Assembly: GCA_964455375.1 (NCBI GenBank)
Contig: CAYVXE010000119.1
Location: 1-12,527 of the forward strand
Direction: 5' to 3'
Source of the DNA: CAYVXE01 sp964455375
GTDB taxonomy: Bacteria; Zhuqueibacterota; Zhuqueibacteria; Oceanimicrobiales; Oceanimicrobiaceae
DNA length: 12,527 nucleotides
Shown here: positions 1-6,822 of the stretch, in pieces
Layout of the letters: each line of letters starts with the position of its first letter
How positions within the stretch are numbered: position 1 is the first letter of the stretch
Made by a program: the position numbers and the translations under genes
Notes under the pieces: model-generated
What the model was told of the DNA's origin: nothing
Database searches by the model: none
The model's input: the letters and a program-made list of their open reading frames with translations, nothing else

Positions 1-4
1 GACA

Positions 5-1738
5 ATGAACAAAAAAGAACTCTCCAACATCCTCGGAGAAATCGGTACACTACTGGAAATAAAAGGTGAAAATCCGTTCAAAACCCTCGCCTATGCGCGT
101 GCGGGTCGGACCATCCTCAGTTTGAATGAAGACCTGAACCAATTGGTGTCGTCCGGCGACATTCGTAAAATCAAAGGTATCGGGTCTGCTCTGGCAGAGA
201 AAATAACGGAGTTGGTGATGACCGGTCATCTGCAATATTATGAGGATTTAAAGGCCTCTGTTCCTGCCGGTCTGCTGGAGATGACGGCCATCCCGGGTTT
301 TGGGCCCAAGAAAATCAGAAAAGTGTACGATGCATTCGGCATTCAGACCATTGCCGAGTTGGAACAGGCCTGCAACGAAAATCGTTTGGCAGTCCTCGAA
401 GGCTTTGGCGCCAAAACACAGGAGAAAATTCTGCAGGGAATCGAATTCCTCAGAAAACACCAGGATCGTCATTTGTATCATCATGCGGAAAAGGCAGCAG
501 CGCCAATTTTCCATGCGATTCAAAATCATCCCAAAGTGATTCGTGCCGAAATCGCCGGCAGTTTGCGCCGCAAAAAAGAAACCATTAAGGACATCGACAT
601 TGTAGCCAGTGTAAAGGAGGATGACCGGGAGGAAATTATGGCTTTTTTTACCGGGCTGCCGGATGTGGAAGCAATCACCGGTCAGGGTCTCACGAAATCC
701 AGCATCGTGCTGAAACAGGGTATCAATGCTGATTTACGTTTAATGCCGGACGATAAATACGCGTTTATCTTGCACCATTTCACCGGGTCTGCGGAGCACA
801 ACACAGCCATGCGCAGCCTGGCGAAGAAGATAAATATGAAAGTCAGCGAACATGGCATTTTTAAGGGTGAAAACGAAATCATTCCGTGCAAAGATGAATC
901 CGACATCTATGCGGCGCTTGGCCTGGCGTATATCCCACCGGAATTACGGGAGGATAACGGTGAAATCGATGCGGCTCGGGAGAAACGGATTCCCGAGCTG
1001 GTTACGCTATCTGACATCAGGGGGATCTTGCACTGCCACTCCACATTCAGCGACGGCGCCAACACCATCGAGGAAATGGCCAACGCGGTACGCGACCTGG
1101 GATACGGCTACTTTGGTCTGTGCGACCACAGTCAAATCGTGGTTTACGCCCGGGGTCTCACGCCGGAAAGGGTGAAGGAACAGCATGCAGTCATCGATGC
1201 GCTAAATGAGCAGTACGACGATTTCAAGATTTTGAAAGGCACGGAATGCGACATTCTCAATGATGGTTCGCTGGACTATCCGGATGAGGTGTTGGAAACG
1301 TTTGATTTTGTCGTGGCTTCCGTGCACAGCAATCTGCACATGTCTGCGGAAGATGCGAACAAACGTGTTATCACCGCGCTCAAAAATCCTTTTGTGAATA
1401 TTCTTGGCCACCCTACGGGAAGATTGTTGTTGGCACGGGACGGCTTGCCGCTGGATATGAACCGCATTATCGACACAGCGGCGGAGAACGATGTGGCCAT
1501 CGAGCTGAATGCCAGTCCGCACCGCTTTGACATCGATTGGCGCTTCTGTAAATATGCCAGAGACTGTGGTGTGTTTATCAGCATCAATCCGGATTCACAC
1601 AGCGTGGAAGGGTTGCACGATATGCAATATGGCATTGGCATTGCCAGGAAAGGGTGGCTGGAGAAAGCGAATATTCTCAACGCACTGCCACTAAATGAAA
1701 TCGAAAAAATCTTCAAAGGAAAGAGACATCGGGTTTGA
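5..1738 (+). CDS. polX: DNA polymerase/3'-5' exonuclease PolX (family X polymerase with PHP domain)
   Basis: Family X DNA polymerase fused to a PHP phosphoesterase domain, the usual bacterial PolX architecture, acting in gap-filling DNA repair in the cytoplasm. The 577-residue length is typical. Helix-hairpin-helix segments lie near residues 55-66 (IKGIG), 95-104 (IPGFG) and 131-142 (LEGFG). The nucleotidyltransferase core has GSLRR at 185-189 and the metal-binding Asp pair D196/D198 (KDIDIV), with D243 (NADLRL) as the probable third Asp. The PHP domain starts near 335 and keeps a full metal-ligand set: H343 and H345 (HCH), H375, E414, H441, H469 (GHP), D530 and H532 (PDSH). It should therefore be nuclease-competent. 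The ATG at 5 gives the usual family N-terminus (LLEIKGENPFK at 17-27). Only four bases precede it, so its ribosome binding site is outside the window. The following gene begins 84 bases after the stop. Confidence 0.96.
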   Translation: MNKKELSNILGEIGTLLEIKGENPFKTLAYARAGRTILSLNEDLNQLVSSGDIRKIKGIGSALAEKITELVMTGHLQYYEDLKASVPAGLLEMTAIPGFGPKKIRKVYDAFGIQTIAELEQACNENRLAVLEGFGAKTQEKILQGIEFLRKHQDRHLYHHAEKAAAPIFHAIQNHPKVIRAEIAGSLRRKKETIKDIDIVASVKEDDREEIMAFFTGLPDVEAITGQGLTKSSIVLKQGINADLRLMPDDKYAFILHHFTGSAEHNTAMRSLAKKINMKVSEHGIFKGENEIIPCKDESDIYAALGLAYIPPELREDNGEIDAAREKRIPELVTLSDIRGILHCHSTFSDGANTIEEMANAVRDLGYGYFGLCDHSQIVVYARGLTPERVKEQHAVIDALNEQYDDFKILKGTECDILNDGSLDYPDEVLETFDFVVASVHSNLHMSAEDANKRVITALKNPFVNILGHPTGRLLLARDGLPLDMNRIIDTAAENDVAIELNASPHRFDIDWRFCKYARDCGVFISINPDSHSVEGLHDMQYGIGIARKGWLEKANILNALPLNEIEKIFKGKRHRV

Positions 1739-1780
1739 AATTTAACACTGAAGGTCACTGAATATCATCGAAGTTAAATT
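1739..1780. repeat. Inverted repeat downstream of polX, carrying a 17-nt dispersed repeat in its loop
   Basis: AATTTAAC (1739-1746) and GTTAAATT (1773-1780) are perfect 8-nt inverted arms starting directly after the polX stop codon. The loop carries CACTGAAGGTCACTGAA (1746-1762), which recurs with one change at 11725-11741. The arms are AT-rich and no T-tract follows, so this is a weak terminator candidate at best. It is more likely intergenic repeat debris. Confidence 0.45.
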
Positions 1781-1822
1781 AATCATTAGAATTATCAAAT
1801 AAATAAAATAAGGAGTCAGACG

Positions 1823-3544
1823 ATGGCGCCATCCAATGTTTTTTCCGGTAAAACGCTCGATCGACGCGCATTTTTGGGTTATTTCACAAGTATCGGTCTC
1901 GGCAGTACGCTGTTGCCGGGTGTTCTGTGGGCAAGAATTCAGGAAGCGAAGAAACTCGATGTCGACAAAGAAATGGTTGCTGAGGCGGAAAAACTATCCG
2001 GTTTGCAGTTTACCGATGAAGAGCGTGATTTGATGCTGGAGGGATTGCAGGACTATCTTGACTCTTACAAAAAAATACGTGACGTGTCCATCGATAATAG
2101 TGTCGCGCCGGCGCTATATTTTAATCCGCTGCTTCCCGGGATGACATTTGATAAAACCCGTCGTGACATGGTGAGGAGTCCTGTGGGCAAAGTAAAGCGC
2201 CCAAAAAATTTGGAGGACGTTGCTTTCTGGCCGGTGACCAGGCTCTCGGAGCTTATTCGAACCAGGCAGGTCAAATCTGTGGAATTGACGCAAATGTACC
2301 TGCAGCGGCTAAAAAAGTTTGATCCGACATTACAGTGTGTGGTCACTTTGACGGAAGACCTGGCCATGAAACAAGCCAAACAAGCGGATGAGGAGATCGC
2401 CGCCGGACATTATCGTGGTCCGCTGCATGGGATTCCATGGGGCGGTAAAGATTTACTGGCAAAGAAGGGCTACAAAACCACCTGGGGCGCGATGCCTTAC
2501 AAAGAGCAGGTTCTTGACACCGATGCAACCGTAATCACCCGACTGGAGAAAGCCGGCGCCGTGTTGGTGGCGAAACTCACGCTTGGCGCGCTGGCCTGGG
2601 GGGACGTCTGGTTTGGTGGTAAAACCAAAAATCCCTGGAATACAGAGCAGGGTTCCAGCGGCTCGTCGGCAGGGCCGGCTTCGGCCACATCTGCCGGGCT
2701 TGTGGGCTTTTCCATCGGGTCGGAAACCTGGGGGTCCATCGTGTCGCCATCGACGCGATGCGGGGTCACCGGTTTACGTCCGACATTCGGTCGGGTGAGT
2801 CGCGTCGGGGCCATGGCATTGAGCTGGAGCATGGACAAACTCGGTCCCATCTGCCGCAGCGTGGAAGATTGCGCCCTGGTTCTGGACGCCATTTACGGTC
2901 CTGACGGGCAGGATTTAACCGTGGTGGATGTACCGTTTAACTGGAATGCCAACCTTGACGTCAAAAAGTTGCGCATCGGTTATGTGAAGAGTGCTTTCGA
3001 AAAAGAACGGGAAAATAAGGAGTGGAAGGCATTTGATGAAGCGTCGCTTGACACCTTGCGTTCTTTGGGTTTGCATCTAACTCCCATTGAATTACCGGAC
3101 TATCCTATCAGCGCCATGTCGTTTATTCTGAATGCGGAAGCTGCAGCCGCGTTTGATGACCTCACACGCAGTAACCGCGATGATTTGCTGGTGCGGCAGA
3201 TCAAGGACGCCTGGCCGAATGTTTTTCGGCAGTCACGAGCCATCCCGGCGGTGGAATATATTCAGGCCAATCGACTGCGTACGAAAGTGATGGAAGCCAT
3301 GAATGACATACTCTCGGACATCGATGTGTACGTGGCGCCATCGTTTGGCAATAGTAATTTGCTGCTGACCAATCTCACCGGACATCCGTGTGTGGTGCTG
3401 CCGAACGGATTCATGAAAAACGGGTCGCCCACCAGTATCACCTTCATGGGTAAATTATTTGAAGAGGACAAAACGCTGGCCGTCGCAAAGGCGTACCAGG
3501 ATGCGACGGATTTTCATTTAAAACATCCGGTAGTGAAAATTTAG
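1823..3544 (+). CDS. Amidase-signature family amidase with twin-arginine signal
   Basis: Amidase-signature (AS) hydrolase, 573 residues, the GatA/FAAH fold that cleaves amide bonds. The N-terminus has a Tat motif, LDRRAFLGYF (R14 R15), followed by a hydrophobic stretch (22-36), so export in folded form to the periplasm is likely. There is no lipobox Cys. Residues about 37-130 are an extra region before the AS core and are not recognised. The Ser-cisSer-Lys triad is present: K209 in GGKDLL, cis-Ser S281 in GSSAGP, and nucleophile S305 in ETWGSIVSPS. The spacing of 24 between the two serines matches the family. The start is supported by AAGGAG at 1810-1815, 7 bases before the ATG. TAGAAT at 1787-1792 could be a -10 box, but no good -35 is visible. 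Similar proteins are often labelled as Asp/Glu-tRNA amidotransferase subunit A. The export signal and the absence of adjacent gatB/gatC argue against that role. The substrate is unknown. Confidence 0.88.
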   Translation: MAPSNVFSGKTLDRRAFLGYFTSIGLGSTLLPGVLWARIQEAKKLDVDKEMVAEAEKLSGLQFTDEERDLMLEGLQDYLDSYKKIRDVSIDNSVAPALYFNPLLPGMTFDKTRRDMVRSPVGKVKRPKNLEDVAFWPVTRLSELIRTRQVKSVELTQMYLQRLKKFDPTLQCVVTLTEDLAMKQAKQADEEIAAGHYRGPLHGIPWGGKDLLAKKGYKTTWGAMPYKEQVLDTDATVITRLEKAGAVLVAKLTLGALAWGDVWFGGKTKNPWNTEQGSSGSSAGPASATSAGLVGFSIGSETWGSIVSPSTRCGVTGLRPTFGRVSRVGAMALSWSMDKLGPICRSVEDCALVLDAIYGPDGQDLTVVDVPFNWNANLDVKKLRIGYVKSAFEKERENKEWKAFDEASLDTLRSLGLHLTPIELPDYPISAMSFILNAEAAAAFDDLTRSNRDDLLVRQIKDAWPNVFRQSRAIPAVEYIQANRLRTKVMEAMNDILSDIDVYVAPSFGNSNLLLTNLTGHPCVVLPNGFMKNGSPTSITFMGKLFEEDKTLAVAKAYQDATDFHLKHPVVKI

Positions 3545-3556
3545 CTTCGGAATCCG

Positions 3557-3656
3557 NNNNNNNNNNNNNNNNNNNNNNNNNNNNNNNNNNNNNNNNNNNN
3601 NNNNNNNNNNNNNNNNNNNNNNNNNNNNNNNNNNNNNNNNNNNNNNNNNNNNNNNN
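3557..3656. other. Scaffold gap of exactly 100 N
   Basis: One hundred consecutive N, a conventional placeholder for a gap of unknown length. The right edge reads TCGGAATGACA, whose complement recurs exactly at 12371-12381. The assembly therefore probably broke inside a dispersed intergenic repeat. The true distance between the amidase gene and the tetR gene, and whether anything lies between them, is unknown. Confidence 0.97.
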
Positions 3657-3659
3657 TCG

Positions 3660-3684
3660 GAATGACAAATCAGGGCCTTTTAGA
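3660..3684. repeat. Dispersed repeat, inverted copy of 10945-10969
   Basis: These 25 bases match the reverse complement of 10945-10969 at 23 of 25 positions. The segment contains GAATGACAA and GGGCCTTTTAGA. It begins just three bases after the gap, so the copy may be truncated by the assembly. A run of nine T follows at 3693-3701, but I see no stem in front of it that would make a terminator. Confidence 0.7.
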
Positions 3685-3714
3685 CGACCTCGTTTTTTTT
3701 TGCTAAAATAAATC

Positions 3715-3742
3715 TTGACATTTGCGGTAGAAAGCTTATTTT
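3715..3742 (+). promoter_or_regulatory. Putative sigma70-type promoter of the tetR-efflux operon
   Basis: A perfect TTGACA (-35) at 3715-3720 is followed after 16 bases by TATTTT (3737-3742; 4 of 6 matches to TATAAT). Transcription would start near 3749, about 30 bases before the tetR ATG. The predicted start region falls within the inverted repeat at 3742-3775, as expected if the regulator represses its own operon. Confidence 0.5.
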
Positions 3743-3775
3743 TATTTGGAAACCGAAAAAACCAAATAAGTTTCC
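3742..3775. promoter_or_regulatory. Candidate TetR operator: overlapping inverted repeats
   Basis: Two overlapping dyads lie between the -10 box and the tetR start. TTATTTGG (3742-3749) pairs with CCAAATAA (3762-3769). GGAAAC (3748-3753) pairs with GTTTCC (3770-3775). Both are perfect. The 28-bp outer dimension of the first dyad is within the usual range for TetR-family operators, and the position would block initiation. That this gene's product binds here is inferred from position. Confidence 0.45.
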
Positions 3776-3779
3776 ATGT

Positions 3780-4388
3780 ATGCTTGAGTCCCAGGTTAAA
3801 AACCAAATCATCGAAACGGCCCGTGAGCAGTTTCTTATGTTTGGGTTTTCAAAAGTAACCACCAAAGAAATTGCTGCTTCTTTGGGAATGAGCAAAAAAA
3901 CCCTGTACAAATATTTTCCCAGTAAAGAAGAATTGTTGCAGGCGATCATGCAATCTACGATGGATGAAATTAGAACCGGAATCGAAGAAATTCTCAATGA
4001 TGAACAACAGGAATTTATCTGGAAGTTAAAACGCAGCTTTCTCTTTTTGGGAGACCGGATGAATAAGCTCTTCAGTCGTCCGCTTCTGAGGGATATTCAT
4101 AGAAAATCGCCGCAAATGTGGAAACAGGTCGTCGAGTTCAGGGAGAAAATGATTTTGAGCAAATTTTCCGGTCTTATCAGCGAAGGTGTGGAAAGCGGTG
4201 TTTTTCGGCAGGATGTGAAACAGCAAATCCTTGTGCGGATTTATTTAAGCGCCATTCAGTCTTTGATCAACCCTGAAATGCTTTCACAAATCCCTTTTAC
4301 GGCAAAGGAAGTTTTTGAAGAAATCGTCAGCACCCTTTTCAGCGGTATTTTAACCGACAGCGCAAGAAGAAAATTCATGGAGTACTGA
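3780..4388 (+). CDS. TetR/AcrR-family transcriptional regulator
   Basis: One-component repressor of 202 residues. The N-terminal DNA-binding domain has the classic TetR pattern: ETAREQFLMFGFSKVTTKEI, then ASLGMSKKTLYKYFPSKEELL, with the helix-turn-helix at about residues 28-47. Residues about 60-202 form the ligand-binding/dimerisation region, which is too variable to assign a ligand. The gene leads an efflux operon: the TolC-family gene starts 3 bases after its stop, and that gene's Shine-Dalgarno lies inside the end of this one, so translation is probably coupled. The position and operon content parallel CecR (YbiH) of the enterobacterial ybhGFSR locus, although orthology is not proven. No strong Shine-Dalgarno precedes ATG 3780. 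The ATG at 3776 is out of frame. The start is chosen because it gives the usual short arm before helix 1. Confidence 0.9.
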   Translation: MLESQVKNQIIETAREQFLMFGFSKVTTKEIAASLGMSKKTLYKYFPSKEELLQAIMQSTMDEIRTGIEEILNDEQQEFIWKLKRSFLFLGDRMNKLFSRPLLRDIHRKSPQMWKQVVEFREKMILSKFSGLISEGVESGVFRQDVKQQILVRIYLSAIQSLINPEMLSQIPFTAKEVFEEIVSTLFSGILTDSARRKFMEY

Positions 4389-4391
4389 TCT

Positions 4392-5753
4392 ATGGTAAAG
4401 TCATTCAAATATTGGTTAGGCATAGTTGTTTTAAGTTGTATTGTTCTAAGGGGATTTAGCGCCGTCCTGGCCCAAGAGCCGGCAATAAGCTTGCAGGAAG
4501 CCGTGCAAATCGCCAAACAAAACAACCTTTCGTTGTTGCAGCAAAGCAAGGCGCAGAAGTCGTCAGCTCTGAACACGGCGATTCAGAAAACCTTGCGTTT
4601 GCCATCGCTTGATTTCTCAGTCACCTCATCGTACGTTTCTGAGGTCAACACGCTGGATATTGGAAAAGTCATCGGTAATCTCCCGATTTCTGTACCTGTT
4701 TCCGGACGTGTAAATCTTGGCGGTCACGATCATACGGAGTTTGTCCTCAATGTCCGGCAGCCCGTATTTACCGGATTTCGGATTAAATCGCAAATTGATC
4801 TGGCAAAACTTTCTGAACTGAGTGAGGAGGCAAAATATGACCTGGTAAGCAACGCCATCGTCCACAGCGTGATCCTTTTGTTTTATCGGGCGCAAAGCCT
4901 GGCCAATCAGCAAAATATTTTGCAGGAAAGCATGAAGCGTTTAAATATTCAGCTTGCAAACGTACGCAATTTATTTAACGCCGCTCAGGTGATGGCATTC
5001 GACACATTGCAGGTGTACAATCAAACGCTCAACCTGGGGATTGAACAGGAGAAAAATACCGTTCAGAGAAAGCTGACGGAGTTACAATTGGCTCGTCTGT
5101 TGAACACAAATACGCCCCGGCCGCTGCAATTGGTGACGTTCTCGCGGCCGCAGCAGGAAACACGCACCCTGGAGCAATTAAAACATACTGCGCTACAAAA
5201 CCGGCCCGAGTTGGCCGGTGTAAAGGTCGCTTTAGAAAGTGCAAAAGTTCAACAGACTTTTTTTAGAGCAAATTATTTCCCGACCGTCTTTGTACAGGCC
5301 AGTTACAATTATGCAAAACCGGCACTCGACCCGGTGGCCAATAAATGGATGGACTATTTTTCTGCAGGTGTTAATTTGCAATGGAATTTGTGGCGCTGGG
5401 GTGGTGATCGGAAAAAAGTTGAAAGAATGCAGGTGCAGGCAAACCGGCTGACGCTGCAGCAGCAGGAGCTACAACGAAGCGTGGACTATGAGGTATCTGA
5501 CAGCTATGAAAATCTGCTGTTGAATCTTCGGGAAATTAAATTGGCCGAGCATCTAAAAAATCAACAGGCGGAGCGTTACCGCATCGTTTCGGTTCAACAT
5601 CAGAATGGCGTGGCAACGACCAATGATCTGGTGACCGCCGAAACGGATTTAACCCGCAGCGAATTACAGTACCAATTGGTTCTGGTACAATATTATGTCT
5701 CGGATGCAAACTTGCGATTAGCGATTGGAACACTTGCAAAATCATATCAATGA
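4392..5753 (+). CDS. TolC-family outer-membrane efflux channel
   Basis: Outer-membrane efflux protein, 453 residues, close to the usual TolC-family length. It has a Sec signal (KSFKYW, then a hydrophobic run at about 9-25, with probable cleavage after VLA27). The mature protein opens with ISLQEAVQIAKQNN, the typical first element of an outer-membrane efflux domain. Two related halves follow, split near residue 240. Long Gln/Leu-rich helical stretches (about 150-235 and 350-450) should form the periplasmic alpha-barrel, and a VNLQWNLWRWGG strand motif lies near 328-339. The protein should provide the exit duct for the adaptor and ABC transporter encoded downstream. GGAG at 4379-4382, inside the tetR gene, lies 9 bases before the ATG. 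Its stop overlaps an ATG at 5750. Enterobacterial ybhGFSR operons lack their own channel gene, so its presence here is a difference. Confidence 0.93.
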   Translation: MVKSFKYWLGIVVLSCIVLRGFSAVLAQEPAISLQEAVQIAKQNNLSLLQQSKAQKSSALNTAIQKTLRLPSLDFSVTSSYVSEVNTLDIGKVIGNLPISVPVSGRVNLGGHDHTEFVLNVRQPVFTGFRIKSQIDLAKLSELSEEAKYDLVSNAIVHSVILLFYRAQSLANQQNILQESMKRLNIQLANVRNLFNAAQVMAFDTLQVYNQTLNLGIEQEKNTVQRKLTELQLARLLNTNTPRPLQLVTFSRPQQETRTLEQLKHTALQNRPELAGVKVALESAKVQQTFFRANYFPTVFVQASYNYAKPALDPVANKWMDYFSAGVNLQWNLWRWGGDRKKVERMQVQANRLTLQQQELQRSVDYEVSDSYENLLLNLREIKLAEHLKNQQAERYRIVSVQHQNGVATTNDLVTAETDLTRSELQYQLVLVQYYVSDANLRLAIGTLAKSYQ

Positions 5754-5767
5754 GGGAGAAACGAAGA

Positions 5768-6664
5768 ATGAAATCGTATGGCACTGTTTTATTAATTGCG
5801 TTAATTCTTACCGGATTTTCTGGATGTGGCGATGAGCAGTCCGGGTCATTTCATGCCACCGGAATTGTCGAAGGCACAGATGTCAAGGTGTCCGCTTTAA
5901 CCGGCGGCTTGTTGCTGAATGTGAGGGTAGATGAAGGACAGGATATTGACTCGGGCAGAGTTATAGCCGTTGTGGATACGGAAAAGCTTGTGTATCAAAA
6001 AGAGCTGGTGGAAGCGAATGCTGCTGAAATAAACGTGCAGGATAAAATCAACGTAAATTCACTGCAGAAGGCGCAATCGGATTTTGATTACATCGATAAG
6101 AAATACCGGCGTTTCCAGGATCTCGTGAAGAAACAGTCGGCGTCGGAACAGGTTTTAGATGATTTAAAAAGGAATTTTGATGCCGCAAAAACCCAGTTGA
6201 AAAATGCCCACCAGAGTTTAAGGTTGATCAAAAATAAAAAGAAAGCACTGGAAGCGCAATTGAACATCGTCAAACGGCAAATTTCGGATGCAACCATTTT
6301 GTCGCCGATTTCCGGCACCGTAATTACCAAATACTACGAAACCGGCGAGACGGTTCCCACTGGATTTCCCGTGGTTCAGATTATCGATCTGTCTGAAATG
6401 TGGACGAAAGTTTATGTTTCGGAAAAGCTGCTGCCGAAGCTGAACGTCGGCCAGGATGCAATGGTGCGTATCGATGGTTCGGAAACGACACTGGATGGGA
6501 AAATAAGTTGGATTAGCCCCAAAGCGGAATTTACCCCGAAAAATATTCTCACGGAAGAATCCCGCACGTCTTTGGTTTATGCGGTTAAAATTACGGTTTC
6601 AAATCCGGAGGGTATTTTGAAACATGGCATGCCGGTGGAAGTTGAATTTGATCTGAATGAGTGA
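5768..6664 (+). CDS. ybhG: YbhG-like HlyD-family periplasmic adaptor (membrane fusion) lipoprotein
   Basis: Membrane-fusion protein linking the inner-membrane ABC transporter to the outer-membrane channel, 298 residues. The signal is hydrophobic and ends in GFSGC, with C20 the likely lipidated residue (Phe at -3 is not ideal). Residues about 35-70 and 175-205 are the two halves of a lipoyl/barrel-sandwich domain (TGGLLLNVRVDEGQDI and SPISGTVITKYYETGETV). Between them, about 75-172, lies a long Lys/Gln-rich coiled-coil hairpin. Residues 210-298 form the beta-barrel region, including EFTPKNILTEESRTSLVYAV, a stretch I recognise as typical of YbhG-like adaptors. I chose ATG 5768 over ATG 5750 because GGGAGA at 5754-5759 sits 8 bases before it and the signal then starts MKSYG. 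The 5750 start would add six charged residues and would overlap the tolC stop. Confidence 0.9.
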   Translation: MKSYGTVLLIALILTGFSGCGDEQSGSFHATGIVEGTDVKVSALTGGLLLNVRVDEGQDIDSGRVIAVVDTEKLVYQKELVEANAAEINVQDKINVNSLQKAQSDFDYIDKKYRRFQDLVKKQSASEQVLDDLKRNFDAAKTQLKNAHQSLRLIKNKKKALEAQLNIVKRQISDATILSPISGTVITKYYETGETVPTGFPVVQIIDLSEMWTKVYVSEKLLPKLNVGQDAMVRIDGSETTLDGKISWISPKAEFTPKNILTEESRTSLVYAVKITVSNPEGILKHGMPVEVEFDLNE

Positions 6665-6700
6665 CGAGACAGTCGAAAAAGTCGAAATGAAATGAATCTT

Positions 6701-6724
6701 CATGCTGAGCGGAGTCGAAGCATG
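6701..6724. repeat. Short palindromic dispersed repeat (GAGCGGAGTCGA core)
   Basis: CATGCT (6701-6706) and AGCATG (6719-6724) are perfect arms around the 12-base loop GAGCGGAGTCGA. The same core words occur at 11013-11054 (with an insertion) and, inverted, at 12139-12179. It behaves like a REP-type intergenic palindrome. Confidence 0.6.
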
Positions 6725-6743
6725 GCTTAAAAACAAAGGGTTA

Positions 6744-6786
6744 CAGCCTTCGGCTGCACTCAGGCTGAAGAGGAAGGCTTCTTTTT
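6744..6786 (+). promoter_or_regulatory. Attenuator-like hairpin with T-tract between the ybhG-like and first ATPase genes
   Basis: AGCCTTC (6745-6751) pairs perfectly with GAAGGCT (6773-6779), and TCTTTTT follows (6780-6786), the layout of an intrinsic terminator. Two competing hairpins share the left arm: CAGCC-TTC-GGCTG (6744-6756), and CTTCGGCT (6748-6755) with the segment 6763-6770 (eight pairs, two of them G-U). The structures are mutually exclusive. This could lower expression of the ATPase and permease genes relative to the adaptor, or it could be a repeat remnant. Nothing seen here identifies a signal that would switch it. Confidence 0.4.
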
Positions 6787-6822
6787 ACACAGACTCAGCG
6801 TCACAGGAATTGGAGAGAAGGT

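Larger units (their letters stand above)
6665..6822. other. 158-nt intra-operon spacer of repeat-like sequence
   Basis: This is the only long gap inside the efflux operon; the others are 3 to 16 bases. It contains no ORF. It holds a GAGCGGAGTCGA hairpin (6701-6724), an attenuator-like structure (6744-6786) and the GGAGAG ribosome binding site (6812-6817) of the next gene. The left edge has TGACG (6662-6666) and the right edge CGTCA (6799-6803), an imperfectly placed inverted pair around the repeat-like material. No clear promoter is visible. Confidence 0.6.

Noticed and set aside
1276..1758. 160-residue minus-strand ORF opposite polX
   Set aside because: It lies antisense to the conserved PHP domain and shows no family features; it is a shadow of the coding strand.
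1823..3544. GatA subunit of the aminoacyl-tRNA amidotransferase
   Set aside because: The catalytic core is of the same family, but the Tat signal, the long N-terminal region and the lack of neighbouring gatB or gatC do not fit.
3444..3806. Minus-strand ORF across the gap
   Set aside because: It is open only because N bases cannot produce stops, and it overlaps the amidase and tetR coding regions.
6665..6822. Insertion sequence or transposase remnant between the ybhG-like gene and the first ATPase gene
   Set aside because: No transposase coding fragment is present, the TGACG/CGTCA edge words are short, and no target duplication is clear. It is described instead as repeat-like spacer.
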